Notes under the pieces: model-generated
The model's database searches: none
Told to the model about the DNA's origin: nothing
The model's input: only the letters and a program-made list of their open reading frames with translations
Shown here: piece by piece, positions 25,386-33,849 of the stretch
Numbering within the stretch: position 1 is the stretch's first letter
Layout of the letters: each line of letters starts with the position of its first letter
Made by a program: the position numbers and the translations under genes
NCBI GenBank assembly: GCA_965217565.1
Contig: CBDCIS010000012.1
Coordinates: forward strand, 1-64,000
Length of the DNA stretch: 64,000 nucleotides
From: CBDCIS01 sp965217565
GTDB taxonomy: Bacteria; Chloroflexota; Dehalococcoidia; Lucifugimonadales; CATOSD01
Direction: 5' to 3'

Positions 25386-26066
25386 ATGACGATGCCATTG
25401 ACTCAACAGCTTCGCCTAAAATATGATGACCTGTGGCAGAAGATGGTCTTTCACCCGTTCGTGGAGGAGATGGGAAACGGCAGCCTGCCGGTAGAGAAGT
25501 TCCGAGCGTACTTTCTACAAGACTACGTTTTCGTGAACGACCTCGTAACCATGACCGCCTTGGGCATTGCCAAAGCGCCCAACTTCGAGGCTGCCGGTAT
25601 GTTGCACGGGTTTCTCTCGGGTGTCCTGGGATCAGACGGCGCTCCCGAGAACGACCTGTTCGTCAGGGCCTTCGGGGAGCTTGGAGCCTCGGAGGAGGAG
25701 TATTCGTCGGCCAGCGCGTCGCCGGTCACCCAGGCCTTCGGCGACTTTCTCGTCAGAACCGCGCATGAAGGCGATTTCGATGACATTGCCGCGATTCTCT
25801 ACGTTACGGAAGGCACGTACCTCGATTGGGGCACGCGACTCTTGGAGCAGGGCAAAAGGCCTTCCAACCCGGTGTACCGCGAGTGGATCGACCTTCATGG
25901 GCCACAGGTTTTGGGCAAGCTGGTAACGTGGCTTGGCAATCACATCGACCGCGTGGGCGCGGGAGAGCGAAAGCCCAGAATCGAGCGAGTCTTCCTGACG
26001 GCTCTTCGGTACGAGTACCTCTTCTGGGAGGCGGCCTATAGCGGCGAGCGCTGGCCGGACCAGTGA
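25386..26066 (+). CDS. tenA: TenA-family thiaminase II/aminopyrimidine salvage enzyme
   Basis: TenA proteins hydrolyse aminomethylpyrimidine from degraded thiamine so that the pyrimidine can be reused. The 226-residue protein has the all-helical family pattern: LRLKYDDLWQKMVFHPFVEEMGNGSLP, KFRAYFLQDYVFVNDL and a C-terminal YEYLFWEAAYSGERWP. It contains no cysteine at all, so it lacks the active-site cysteine of classical TenA (TenA_C) and falls with the TenA_E type. The start is the ATG at 25386; the longer open frame upstream is thiY read in another phase. It lies between thiY and thiD under TPP riboswitch control. Confidence 0.92.
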   Translation: MTMPLTQQLRLKYDDLWQKMVFHPFVEEMGNGSLPVEKFRAYFLQDYVFVNDLVTMTALGIAKAPNFEAAGMLHGFLSGVLGSDGAPENDLFVRAFGELGASEEEYSSASASPVTQAFGDFLVRTAHEGDFDDIAAILYVTEGTYLDWGTRLLEQGKRPSNPVYREWIDLHGPQVLGKLVTWLGNHIDRVGAGERKPRIERVFLTALRYEYLFWEAAYSGERWPDQ

Positions 26067-26198
26067 GGGCTATCCGACCCAGAATAGCCCTAGAGTTGCA
26101 TGACAGTAAGGAATGCCAAGCGTGTCTCCGGCTTCCGGCGCGGGAGTTCACGCCGCGACCCTGCGAAGATACTTCGAGCGCATCGGGGTGAATGCTCT

Positions 26199-27002
26199 AT
26201 GAAAACTATTCCACGTGCCATGACAATCGCGGGGTCAGACTCGGGGGGCGGCGCGGGTATCCAAGCAGACCTGAAGACGTTCGCCGCGCTGGGGGTTTAT
26301 GGGACCTCGGCGCTGACTGCCATCACAGCGCAAAATACGCTGGGCGTCACGGAGGTCCTGGAATTGCCCACGACGCTCATCGAGTCGCAGATAGACGCCG
26401 TCATGTCCGACATAGGCACAGACGCGGTCAAGACGGGAATGTTATCGAGCTCGGAAATCATCGAGGTGGTGGCGGCAAAGGTAAAGGAGCACGGCATAGA
26501 GAGGCTCGTTGTCGATCCGGTTATGGTGGCCAAGGGCGGCGACCGGCTGCTGCGCGAGGAAGCCGTGGACTCGCTCCGCACGGTATTGATACCGCTTGCC
26601 CAGGTCATTACGCCGAACGTGCCGGAGGCGGCGACCCTCCTGGGAAGAGAGATCGATACATTCGAGGACGCCAGGGACGCGGCACGCGAGCTTGTCGAGA
26701 TGGGAGCGAAGGCCGCGGTTGTCAAGGGTGGCCACCTCAGCGGGCCCCCCACCGATATTCTCTACGACGGGCAGGAGTTCAGGGCGTTCACTTCACCCCG
26801 CATCGAAACGACAAGCACCCATGGAACGGGATGCACCTTCGCGTCGGCGGTAGCCGCGGGCTTGGCCGGAGGAAAGTCGCTGCGGGAGTCGGTTTCGCTG
26901 GCGAAGAAGTACGTGACCTCGGCTATACGTCACGCATCTCCGATAGGCAGAGGGCACGGCCCGCTCAACCACTTCCATATGCTTGGCGACGCCGATGCCT
27001 GA
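26199..27002 (+). CDS. thiD: hydroxymethylpyrimidine/phosphomethylpyrimidine kinase
   Basis: ThiD phosphorylates HMP twice to give the pyrimidine pyrophosphate used for thiamine phosphate synthesis. The protein starts at ATG 26199 (MKTIPRAMTIAGSDSGGGAGIQADLKTFAALGVYG) and is 267 residues, normal for the family. It also has LVVDPVMVAKGGDRLL, ITPNVPEAATLLG and the catalytic TTSTHGTGCTFASAVAAGLA near the C-terminus. The first 33 codons of the longer open frame are not family sequence. It is the last thiamine gene of the riboswitch unit, so the operon covers uptake, salvage and activation of the pyrimidine half. Confidence 0.96.
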   Translation: MKTIPRAMTIAGSDSGGGAGIQADLKTFAALGVYGTSALTAITAQNTLGVTEVLELPTTLIESQIDAVMSDIGTDAVKTGMLSSSEIIEVVAAKVKEHGIERLVVDPVMVAKGGDRLLREEAVDSLRTVLIPLAQVITPNVPEAATLLGREIDTFEDARDAARELVEMGAKAAVVKGGHLSGPPTDILYDGQEFRAFTSPRIETTSTHGTGCTFASAVAAGLAGGKSLRESVSLAKKYVTSAIRHASPIGRGHGPLNHFHMLGDADA

Positions 27003-27159
27003 ACAGCGCTCGGGGGCATTGGCTAAAAAATGGTCTGCCGGCGGCGCAAACTGTACGGGCCGGATTCAAACCCTGTCATACGCCTCGCCACAGAGTAGCG
27101 TTGCCGTCTTCATACTTCTCGCGTGTGGCCCCGTCCGGTAGTACGAATTGGAGCAATAA

Positions 27160-28116
27160 TTGGCGCTGCTTCTCAGTGAAGAGGACGTAACCGGCCTGCT
27201 GACGATGGACGCCGCGCTGGATGCCGTGGAGAACGCCTTCCGGCTTCAGGCCAATGGTAGAGCAACCAACAGCCCGCGTTCACGGCTAAAGCTGCCTTTT
27301 GGCAGCTTCAACCTGATGACGGCGGCCTCGGCAGGCCTGGGGGTGATGGGGCTGAAGGCATACGGCGCGACGCAGGGCAACGCGGCGCGGTTCTACGTCC
27401 AGCTTTCCAGTACGGAGACGGGGGAACTGCTCGCCCTCATAGAGGCCTCCGCGCTGGGCAGGCTCCGCACTGGCGCGGCCAGCGGCGTGGCTACCAGGCA
27501 CATGGCGAGACAGGACGCGGCCACGCTCGGAGTCATCGGGACGGGGCGGCAAGCCCGTACTCAGATAGAGGCCGTGTGCCGCGTCCGCGACGTTCGCCTT
27601 ATCAAGGTTTTCAGCCGCAACCCCGAGCGCAGGGAGAGCTTCGCCGCTGAGACGAGACAAACGCCTGGCGCAAGCGCATCGGCTGTGGACAGCGCGGAGG
27701 CGTGCGTGCGAGACTCCGACATTGTCGTTGCCATAACGAACTCGTTCACGCCGGTTCTAAGCGGAGAATGGCTTAGCCCAGGCGCCCACATCAACGCCGC
27801 CGGCGCGAACCACTGGATGCGGCGCGAACTGGATGACGAGGCCGTGAGCCGCTCCAGCGTCATCGTGGTGGACGACGTGGATCAGGCCAAAATCGAGTGC
27901 GGCGATCTCATCTACCCTGTCGAACGGGGACTCGTGCGCTGGGAACGGGTTCAAAGCCTGTCAGAGCTCATCGCTGGTAGAGCGCCAGGCCGCGCAAGCG
28001 AGGAGGAAATCACCTTGTTCGAGTCGCAGGGCATCGCGCTAGAGGACATCGCGGTCGGTATGAGAGTTTATCAGCTTGCGAAAGAGAAGAGCGCTGGGAA
28101 AGAGCTGCCGTTTTAG
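27160..28116 (+). CDS. ornithine cyclodeaminase/mu-crystallin family protein
   Basis: This NAD(P)-dependent protein of 318 residues belongs to the ornithine cyclodeaminase family, which also contains alanine dehydrogenases, ketimine reductases and lysine cyclodeaminases. It has LLLSEEDVTGLLTMDAALDAVENAF, SALGRLRTGAASGVATRHMAR, the Rossmann site LGVIGTGRQARTQIEAV and AHINAAGANHWMRRELDD. The start is a TTG at 27160. It follows thiD by about 160 bases and may or may not share its transcript. The substrate cannot be decided from sequence. Confidence 0.88.
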   Translation: MALLLSEEDVTGLLTMDAALDAVENAFRLQANGRATNSPRSRLKLPFGSFNLMTAASAGLGVMGLKAYGATQGNAARFYVQLSSTETGELLALIEASALGRLRTGAASGVATRHMARQDAATLGVIGTGRQARTQIEAVCRVRDVRLIKVFSRNPERRESFAAETRQTPGASASAVDSAEACVRDSDIVVAITNSFTPVLSGEWLSPGAHINAAGANHWMRRELDDEAVSRSSVIVVDDVDQAKIECGDLIYPVERGLVRWERVQSLSELIAGRAPGRASEEEITLFESQGIALEDIAVGMRVYQLAKEKSAGKELPF

Positions 28117-28198
28117 GGAGAGGCTGTATCAATCTGATCAGCGGGCCAATGTGCAGCGGTATCCCTTGTGAGTGTCCAAACCATGGAATGACCAACCG

Positions 28199-28225
28199 AG
28201 GCAACCACAAGGGATTGCCCCAACG
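28199..28225. repeat. short palindromic intergenic repeat, copy 3
   Basis: GGCAACCACAAGGGATTGCC followed by CCAACG repeats the sequence at 13375-13403 and 7906-7931. The stem is GGCAA with TTGCC. It lies between the cyclodeaminase and MFS genes. Confidence 0.65.
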
Positions 28226-28274
28226 AAACAGGTTCGATTTAGAAAAGGGAGAGTGGTTTCCTTCCACACGGTGT

Positions 28275-28280
28275 TATAAT
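28275..28280 (+). promoter_or_regulatory. possible -10 element for the MFS gene
   Basis: A perfect TATAAT lies 35 bases before the TTG start of the MFS gene. No convincing -35 hexamer is visible at the normal spacing, so the call is tentative. Confidence 0.35.
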
Positions 28281-28314
28281 TGCCGCTGATTATCGACGAA
28301 CCAGAGGAGAGCGT

Positions 28315-29619
28315 TTGTCCACAGAAACAACGGAGGTGTCGCCCGAACTCAAGAGGGGACGCAATCAGCTTGCCGTAACGGTAGTCACAGGCCATGCCAT
28401 AAAGCACGTCTATAACTCCGCGCTTCAGTCCATTCTGTTCCCTGAAATCAAGATAGGCATGGGGCTGAGCGCGACCCAACTGGGGACGCTCGCGTTTTCT
28501 AGGCAGGCCACGAGTTGGATAACGACCGTGGCAGCCGGTTACCTGGGTGACCGATTCGCCAACCGCGCGTCGTTGATGCTCGGCATCTCCCTCTCGATGA
28601 TGGGCATATCGTACTACCTACTTGGAAGCGTCGATGGCATATCGCAGTTCCTGCCGGAATGGCTGCCGAACTTCTGGGTGTTGGTCGCTATTATGCTCCT
28701 CGTCGGAGTGGGGCCGTCCCTGTACCATCCGCCCGCTATCGGTGCGCTTTCCAGGCGATTCCCGGACAAGCGCGGCCTGGCTATTTCGCTGCACGGAACC
28801 GGCGGCAGTGTGGGCGAGGTGGTGGGGCCCATAATCGTGGGGACATTTCTCCTCTCCTATCTCATGTGGCACTGGAGCCGCGTTCTCGAGGTCAGCCTGT
28901 TCCCCGCGATAATTGCTGCGATCCTCATCTGGGCATTGATGCGAAACGTCCCCGGTGGAGATACGACGACTCTAACATCGACGCGGGCCTACTTCATTTC
29001 GCTGGCGACGCTGCTCAAGAAGAAGGCGCTGTTCGTGCTGGTCATAGTGACGGCCCTGCGCAGCGTTGGGCAGAGCTCAGTATCGATATTCCTGCCGGTC
29101 TATCTGCGGGAAGACCTGGAATTCACGCCCAGCCTGGTAGCCATCTACCTTTCGCTGGCGCAGCTTGTGGGCATTGTCGCTCAGCCCGCTATGGGATGGC
29201 TGGCGGACAGGTTTGGGTACAAGTGGGTGCTCGTCCCCGCGATGGTGGTAATGGGGCTGCTGTTCATCGCGCTGGCCTTCGCCGACGTCGAGCCGCTGTT
29301 CTGGGAAGTCAGCCCACTGACGCTGACTGTAATCGCCATAGGAAGCGTGCTGTACTCGCTGCACGCCATTTTCATCGGAGCGGCGATAGAGGTCGCAGAA
29401 GGGTCGGTTCAGTCCACCATAGTTTCGCTAGTTTACGGGGCGAGTTTCCTGGGGACGCTCTCACCCGTGTTAGCGGGGGTAATCGCGGACCGGTACGGCG
29501 TGCCCAGCACCTTCATATACGGCGGCGGCGTGGTCTTGCTAGGCACCGTGATTCTGGCTATGCTTAAGCTGCCCAAGACTGCGAGCCAGATGGCGGCTGA
29601 ACAGCGTTCAGGCGGGTAG
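28315..29619 (+). CDS. major facilitator superfamily transporter
   Basis: The 434-residue protein has twelve predicted membrane helices and the MFS loop between helices 2 and 3 (GYLGDRFANRASLM). The equivalent repeat in the second half is GWLADRFGYKWVLVPAMVVMG. The N-terminus starts at a TTG and is short and charged before helix 1. The substrate is unknown; the pattern is that of small-solute antiporters. A gene for an acetyltransferase follows after about 40 bases with its own strong ribosome site. Confidence 0.87.
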   Translation: MSTETTEVSPELKRGRNQLAVTVVTGHAIKHVYNSALQSILFPEIKIGMGLSATQLGTLAFSRQATSWITTVAAGYLGDRFANRASLMLGISLSMMGISYYLLGSVDGISQFLPEWLPNFWVLVAIMLLVGVGPSLYHPPAIGALSRRFPDKRGLAISLHGTGGSVGEVVGPIIVGTFLLSYLMWHWSRVLEVSLFPAIIAAILIWALMRNVPGGDTTTLTSTRAYFISLATLLKKKALFVLVIVTALRSVGQSSVSIFLPVYLREDLEFTPSLVAIYLSLAQLVGIVAQPAMGWLADRFGYKWVLVPAMVVMGLLFIALAFADVEPLFWEVSPLTLTVIAIGSVLYSLHAIFIGAAIEVAEGSVQSTIVSLVYGASFLGTLSPVLAGVIADRYGVPSTFIYGGGVVLLGTVILAMLKLPKTASQMAAEQRSGG

Positions 29620-29661
29620 AATAGTCGTGTGGGCTTGCCGCTATTCTGAAGGAGGATAACA

Positions 29662-30219
29662 ATGCACCAACACAACGTAAGCCTGAGAGCGGTTAGCAGG
29701 GAGGACGTAACCCGAATCAGAGATTGGCTTGAAGACGAAGAAGTGTCCGAGAGTTGGTTCGGACGCTACTCGTATGGTGATCCCGCTCATCTTGGCTACC
29801 ATCCAACAGAGGTCGAGGGCGTGTCCGAGGAAGAATGGGAGAGGATTTTCAACGACCCTGAGCATCGTATCGTCTCCATCTACAGCGAGGGCGACGAGCA
29901 CATTGGCGAGATTCACGTCGCCATCGAGGAGTCCCTCGGCGACGGACAGATCTCGATACTAATCGGGCGTAAGGACCTCTGGCACCACGGCTACGGCTCC
30001 TCCGCCATGCGAGGCGCGCTGGAGAAGGCCTTCGATGAGTACAACCTCTACCGGGTGTGGGCCGACATACCCGAGTACAACACGGCCGCCCTGAACATGT
30101 TCAGGCATCTGGGATTCGTGCACGAAGGCACACTACGCAAGAGCCGACCGCACGAGGGTTCGAGGTTCGACTCGGTGGTCATGGGGATGCTCGCGGCTGA
30201 GTACACCAGGCAGGGTTAG
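29662..30219 (+). CDS. GNAT-family N-acetyltransferase
   Basis: The 185-residue protein belongs to the GNAT acetyltransferases, closest in pattern to the RimJ/RimL branch. The acetyl-CoA site is ISILIGRKDLWHHGYGSSAMRGALEKAF. It is followed by NLYRVWADIPEYNTAALNMFRHLGFVHEGTLRKS, typical of the family. An AAGGAGG site lies just before the ATG. It converges on the cytochrome-maturation block with 9 bases between stops. The acceptor substrate is not known. Confidence 0.88.
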   Translation: MHQHNVSLRAVSREDVTRIRDWLEDEEVSESWFGRYSYGDPAHLGYHPTEVEGVSEEEWERIFNDPEHRIVSIYSEGDEHIGEIHVAIEESLGDGQISILIGRKDLWHHGYGSSAMRGALEKAFDEYNLYRVWADIPEYNTAALNMFRHLGFVHEGTLRKSRPHEGSRFDSVVMGMLAAEYTRQG

Positions 30220-30228
30220 GGCTGTCTT

Positions 30229-31416
30229 CTACGAGGTAGTTTCCAGAGACGCCAGCCTCGTCTCCAGCAGCTTGCGTCGGCGCCTGTAATCGCCGGCGCT
30301 GAGGGAGCCGGCCTCCAACGCGCGCTCGAGGTCGGCGATCATCTGCCTTATCGTCACAATCTCCAAGTGTGCCCCTAACTCGTCGGACTCCTCGGCTCTG
30401 GCTGGCCGCATGGCCCTGCGCTTCCTCCAAAAGACGAACCCAAACGCGCACAGCATCAGCATACCCAGCGCAACCGGCACACTGTACTCGAAACGAATCG
30501 ACTTCAGTCGCTGCCGGAACCCTCCATACGCCGAGAGTTCTGGAAGCCCTTGCAGAGTCACCGCTATCCGGCTTCCTCTTGGCAATCCCACAGCCTCGAT
30601 GAGTTGATATGGGCGCCCTCCCAGCTTGACCGCGCCCGTTTCTCCCAGTTCACTTCCAGACAAACCCAATTCTCCCTCCGGCGCAAGTATGCGCAGGCTT
30701 TCCGCCCCGTAGAGCAGTGACTTGGAAAAGGCCGCGCTGTCCCCGGAGTAGGGGAAGTCGTAGGCGTACATCACCTCGTGCTCGCCCGGCGGCACGCTCG
30801 CCAGCAGAGCGAAGCCCCTGTCCACCTGCGCATAGTCGGCGCCAGGCAGGCTGGTATCGACCTGAAGGCCCCGCGCCTCGGGCGGCAGGCCAAACCGCAG
30901 CAGGTTCATTGGCTCAGGCCCAGGCACGTAGGTCTGGTTCGAGTCGTTGACTATCTTGACTATCTCGAGGGCCGAGACCGTCTGAGATTCCTTGTCCGCC
31001 GACGCGAAGAGCACGGACGCAAGCGACGCACTCACCGCGCCGTCGTCGTGGGTGGCGTCATAGACGGTCAGCGTCACCAGAGGGGGAGAGCCGGAGGAGG
31101 TGTCGAGGTCAACCCCGTACAACGCGCCCTGATAGATGACGGAAACGCCGTAGGCGACCTCCGGGTCGAGCACGATTCCATCGAAGCGAAAGCCGCCCGC
31201 GTTGTCCGTCAGCGTCTCGACATCGTCGCGGCCCGTCGCGCTGACCCGATGAAGCGCGACGCTCAGACCCTCGACGCTGCTCTCAGCCGACGTGCCGTTG
31301 GCGACCCGCCCTTCCACGGTAAGCTGCCGCTCCTGCGCCTCCGCGACAACGGTGGGCCACGCCCAGACCGCGAGAGCGGCCAGCGTCGCCAACGCGGTCA
31401 GTCGAAGGCTACTCAC
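30229..31416 (-). CDS. membrane protein with carboxypeptidase-regulatory-like domain in the ccm block
   Basis: I do not recognise a named gene. The protein has a signal peptide (LRLTALATLAALAVWAWPTVVAEAQ), then a beta-sandwich segment resembling carboxypeptidase regulatory domains (LTVEGRVANGTSAESSVEGLSVALHRV, then DNAGGFRFDGI). A long extracytoplasmic part, one membrane helix near residue 340 and a cytoplasmic coiled tail (MIADLERALEAGSLSAGDYRRRRKLLETRL) follow. The tail resembles the SHOCT/CcmI-type short coil. The likely start is a GTG at 31416, overlapping the ccmI-like gene stop by 8 bases. Its place after ccmH-ccmF-ccmI suggests a part in cytochrome c maturation. Confidence 0.75.
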   Translation of the reverse strand: MSSLRLTALATLAALAVWAWPTVVAEAQERQLTVEGRVANGTSAESSVEGLSVALHRVSATGRDDVETLTDNAGGFRFDGIVLDPEVAYGVSVIYQGALYGVDLDTSSGSPPLVTLTVYDATHDDGAVSASLASVLFASADKESQTVSALEIVKIVNDSNQTYVPGPEPMNLLRFGLPPEARGLQVDTSLPGADYAQVDRGFALLASVPPGEHEVMYAYDFPYSGDSAAFSKSLLYGAESLRILAPEGELGLSGSELGETGAVKLGGRPYQLIEAVGLPRGSRIAVTLQGLPELSAYGGFRQRLKSIRFEYSVPVALGMLMLCAFGFVFWRKRRAMRPARAEESDELGAHLEIVTIRQMIADLERALEAGSLSAGDYRRRRKLLETRLASLETTS

Positions 31417-31786
31417 GGGCGACCTCCGAGCTATCCACGTCCTCGCCCACAGTGCGGATACGCGCGTCGCGCACTTCACTCTCCACCTGCGCCATGAACT
31501 GCCGCTCCTGCTCCTCCTCGAGCTCCATGCCCTTCAGGACGAGGGCGGCTTCAGTCAAGTATTCACGCCTCAGCCATAGGTAGTCTTCCGCGTCCAGGTT
31601 GCCGATAGCGGACTCCAACTCGGCGTTCTTGAGTCCCTCCAGGGCCGCGTCCCATCGACGCGCAAACTCTGATTGCGGCGAGCTTTCGTCCTCGAGGAAC
31701 TCGTCCCGGCCCAATCCGCGCAACAGGGGATACAGGATGGCCGCGGCTGGAATCGATACCAGGAGGAGCGTTATCAGGACTAGCAT
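31409..31786 (-). CDS. CcmI-like cytochrome c biogenesis protein
   Basis: The 125-residue protein starts with one membrane helix (LVLITLLLVSIPAAAILYPLL) and continues as an acidic helical segment (RRWDAALEGLKNAELESAIGNLDAEDYLWLRREYLTEAALVLKGME). This arrangement of one helix plus a short coiled coil is that of the N-terminal part of CcmI, the partner that presents apocytochrome to the heme lyase. It lacks the TPR domain of proteobacterial CcmI. It lies 24 bases after ccmF and overlaps the next gene. Confidence 0.7.
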   Translation of the reverse strand: MLVLITLLLVSIPAAAILYPLLRGLGRDEFLEDESSPQSEFARRWDAALEGLKNAELESAIGNLDAEDYLWLRREYLTEAALVLKGMELEEEQERQFMAQVESEVRDARIRTVGEDVDSSEVARE

Positions 31787-31810
31787 TGGTGTTTCACGCT
31801 ATGAGGCCGC

Positions 31811-33802
31811 TCACGCGCCGGCGGCGCGCGTGTGGGCCGGCAGCCTCACCGTCGCGGCGGATGGCTGGCGTTGGGGTGACAACGCCAGCAGTACGCCAAG
31901 CACGAGCACAGGCCCCGACGCCCACATCCACCAGACCATCGGATTTATCAGCACGCGAAAGATAGCGGAGCCATCATCGTTGAACTCTGAGGGAACTATG
32001 TAGAAGTCCTCTACCGGAGTGCTGCGAATCGCCCCCTTGGTCGCCGCAATCCGAAAGTCGGGATAGACAGCGCGAAATGGCCTCATGATGCCCAGCCGCG
32101 AGTCGCCGGAGAACACCTCGAACTCGGCTACGTCTTCCTGTCTGTCAGGGTACGCCGCGCTGCTTACGCCAACGTAGCGGAAAGTGTAATTGCCAAGTGA
32201 AGATACGTCCCCTGGAGACATTGCCACGTCGCGCTGAACGCTATAGAACGATGACGCGGTCGCTCCGACCGCGAGCATGATGATCGCGACGTGGACGACG
32301 TATCCGCCATATCGAGGACGATTTCCCGACAGCAGGCGTCCGAACGCGACCAGGTAGTTTTCCCCCTTGCGGTGTCGCGAGCGCGTTCCGCGTACCCACT
32401 CGTGCGTTATGCTCGTCATAACCATGGCAAAGGTGACCATCGCTACCAGCGCCGGCAACTGGCGAAATCCCACCGCGTAAAGTATCGCTCCGGTCGCGGC
32501 GGCGATGATTAGCGGGTACCTCAACGCTCGCGTCAGGTTGCGAAGCGTCGCCCTTCTCCAGGGCAGAAGCGGCCCAACCCCCATCAGAAAGACTAATGCC
32601 AAGAGCAGCGGGCCATTGATGCGATTGAAGAAGGGCGCTCCCACCGTGAGGGTGACGTCTTGTGCCGCCTCGGAAAACACGGGGAATATCGTGCCCCAGA
32701 GGGTGACGAAGGCCACCACCAGAAACAGGACGTTCTGAGCGAGGAACGCGCTCTCACGAGAGAGCATCGAGTCAAGGCTTTCCCGGCTCTTGAGGGTGTC
32801 CATACGCCAGACGAACGCCGCCAACGACCCGAGAAGCGTCAGACCCATAAAGGCCAGGAAAAGCCAGCCCATCGTGGATTGCGCGAATGAGTGCACCGAG
32901 GGAACCGGGCCGCCGCGATTGATGAACATGCCCATCTGCGCCAGAGTGAAGGCTACTATGATGAGTACCATGTTCCACATGCGAAACATGCCTCGCCGCT
33001 TCTGCACCATGATGGAGTGCACGAAGGCGGTTACGGCAAGCCAGGGAAGCAGAGCCGAGTTCTCGACCGGGTCCCATGCCCAGTAGCCGCCCCATCCCAG
33101 GATGGTGTAGGCCCACCAGCTTCCCAGCAGAAGACCGGACGTTAGAATCAGCCACGAGATCATGCCCCATACCCTTCCCAGGTCCACCCACTCGTCGCGC
33201 CCTCCACGACGCGCCAGCAGCGCGCCCATAGCGATGCTGAAAGGTATGGCAACCACGACCAGGCCGGTCATCTGCATCGGAGGGTGAATGAACATGCCGA
33301 AATGCACGAGGAGCGGGTTGATGCCCTGGCCATCTGGCGGAACGACGGGCAACCGCTCCAACGGGTCTGCAAGAAAGACCATGATTCCAAGGAAGAAGGC
33401 GAGAACTAGAGCCATTATGCCCGTGGCGTACGGCGCGGTATAGGGCAACTTCTTGCGAATACTGAGAACGGCGATCACGGACAGCCCCGCGAACACCACT
33501 GCCAGGAAGAGGAGCGACCCGGCGTTTCCAGCGTAGAAGGCCACCCAGGTGTAAGCCCTGGGCATAGCCAGATTACTATTCTCGGCGACGTAACGAACGC
33601 TGAAGTCGTTGACCACGAAAGCGTAAATGAGGGCAATCGTAGAAACGAGGAGCAGCACAGGAATGGAATAGAGGCAATAGCGGCCGCTAACCGTAAGCTC
33701 GGGAATTCGACGCCAAGCGCCGAGAAAAGAGGCCGCGGCCACGTAGATGGCCGTCAACAGCGCGATTAGCAGCGCCATCTGACCCGCGTCTATCATCCAC
33801 AC
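31811..33802 (-). CDS. ccmF: cytochrome c heme lyase subunit CcmF
   Basis: CcmF forms the core of the lyase that attaches heme to CXXCH motifs in system I cytochrome c maturation. The 663-residue polytopic protein carries the tryptophan-rich heme-handling WWD domain (GWGGYWAWDPVENSALLPWLAVTAF). Several histidines flank it (PVVPPDGQGINPLLVHFGMFIHPPMQMTG). A large periplasmic loop precedes the last helix. The GTG at 33802 or the ATG two codons later may be the start. It sits between ccmH and the ccmI-like gene. CcmA-E are not in the window. Confidence 0.95.
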   Translation of the reverse strand: MWMIDAGQMALLIALLTAIYVAAASFLGAWRRIPELTVSGRYCLYSIPVLLLVSTIALIYAFVVNDFSVRYVAENSNLAMPRAYTWVAFYAGNAGSLLFLAVVFAGLSVIAVLSIRKKLPYTAPYATGIMALVLAFFLGIMVFLADPLERLPVVPPDGQGINPLLVHFGMFIHPPMQMTGLVVVAIPFSIAMGALLARRGGRDEWVDLGRVWGMISWLILTSGLLLGSWWAYTILGWGGYWAWDPVENSALLPWLAVTAFVHSIMVQKRRGMFRMWNMVLIIVAFTLAQMGMFINRGGPVPSVHSFAQSTMGWLFLAFMGLTLLGSLAAFVWRMDTLKSRESLDSMLSRESAFLAQNVLFLVVAFVTLWGTIFPVFSEAAQDVTLTVGAPFFNRINGPLLLALVFLMGVGPLLPWRRATLRNLTRALRYPLIIAAATGAILYAVGFRQLPALVAMVTFAMVMTSITHEWVRGTRSRHRKGENYLVAFGRLLSGNRPRYGGYVVHVAIIMLAVGATASSFYSVQRDVAMSPGDVSSLGNYTFRYVGVSSAAYPDRQEDVAEFEVFSGDSRLGIMRPFRAVYPDFRIAATKGAIRSTPVEDFYIVPSEFNDDGSAIFRVLINPMVWWMWASGPVLVLGVLLALSPQRQPSAATVRLPAHTRAAGA

Positions 33803-33849
33803 GCTCCCTTAATCAATCGCCGCGCCGGCTACAACGTGCAACCACGCCA

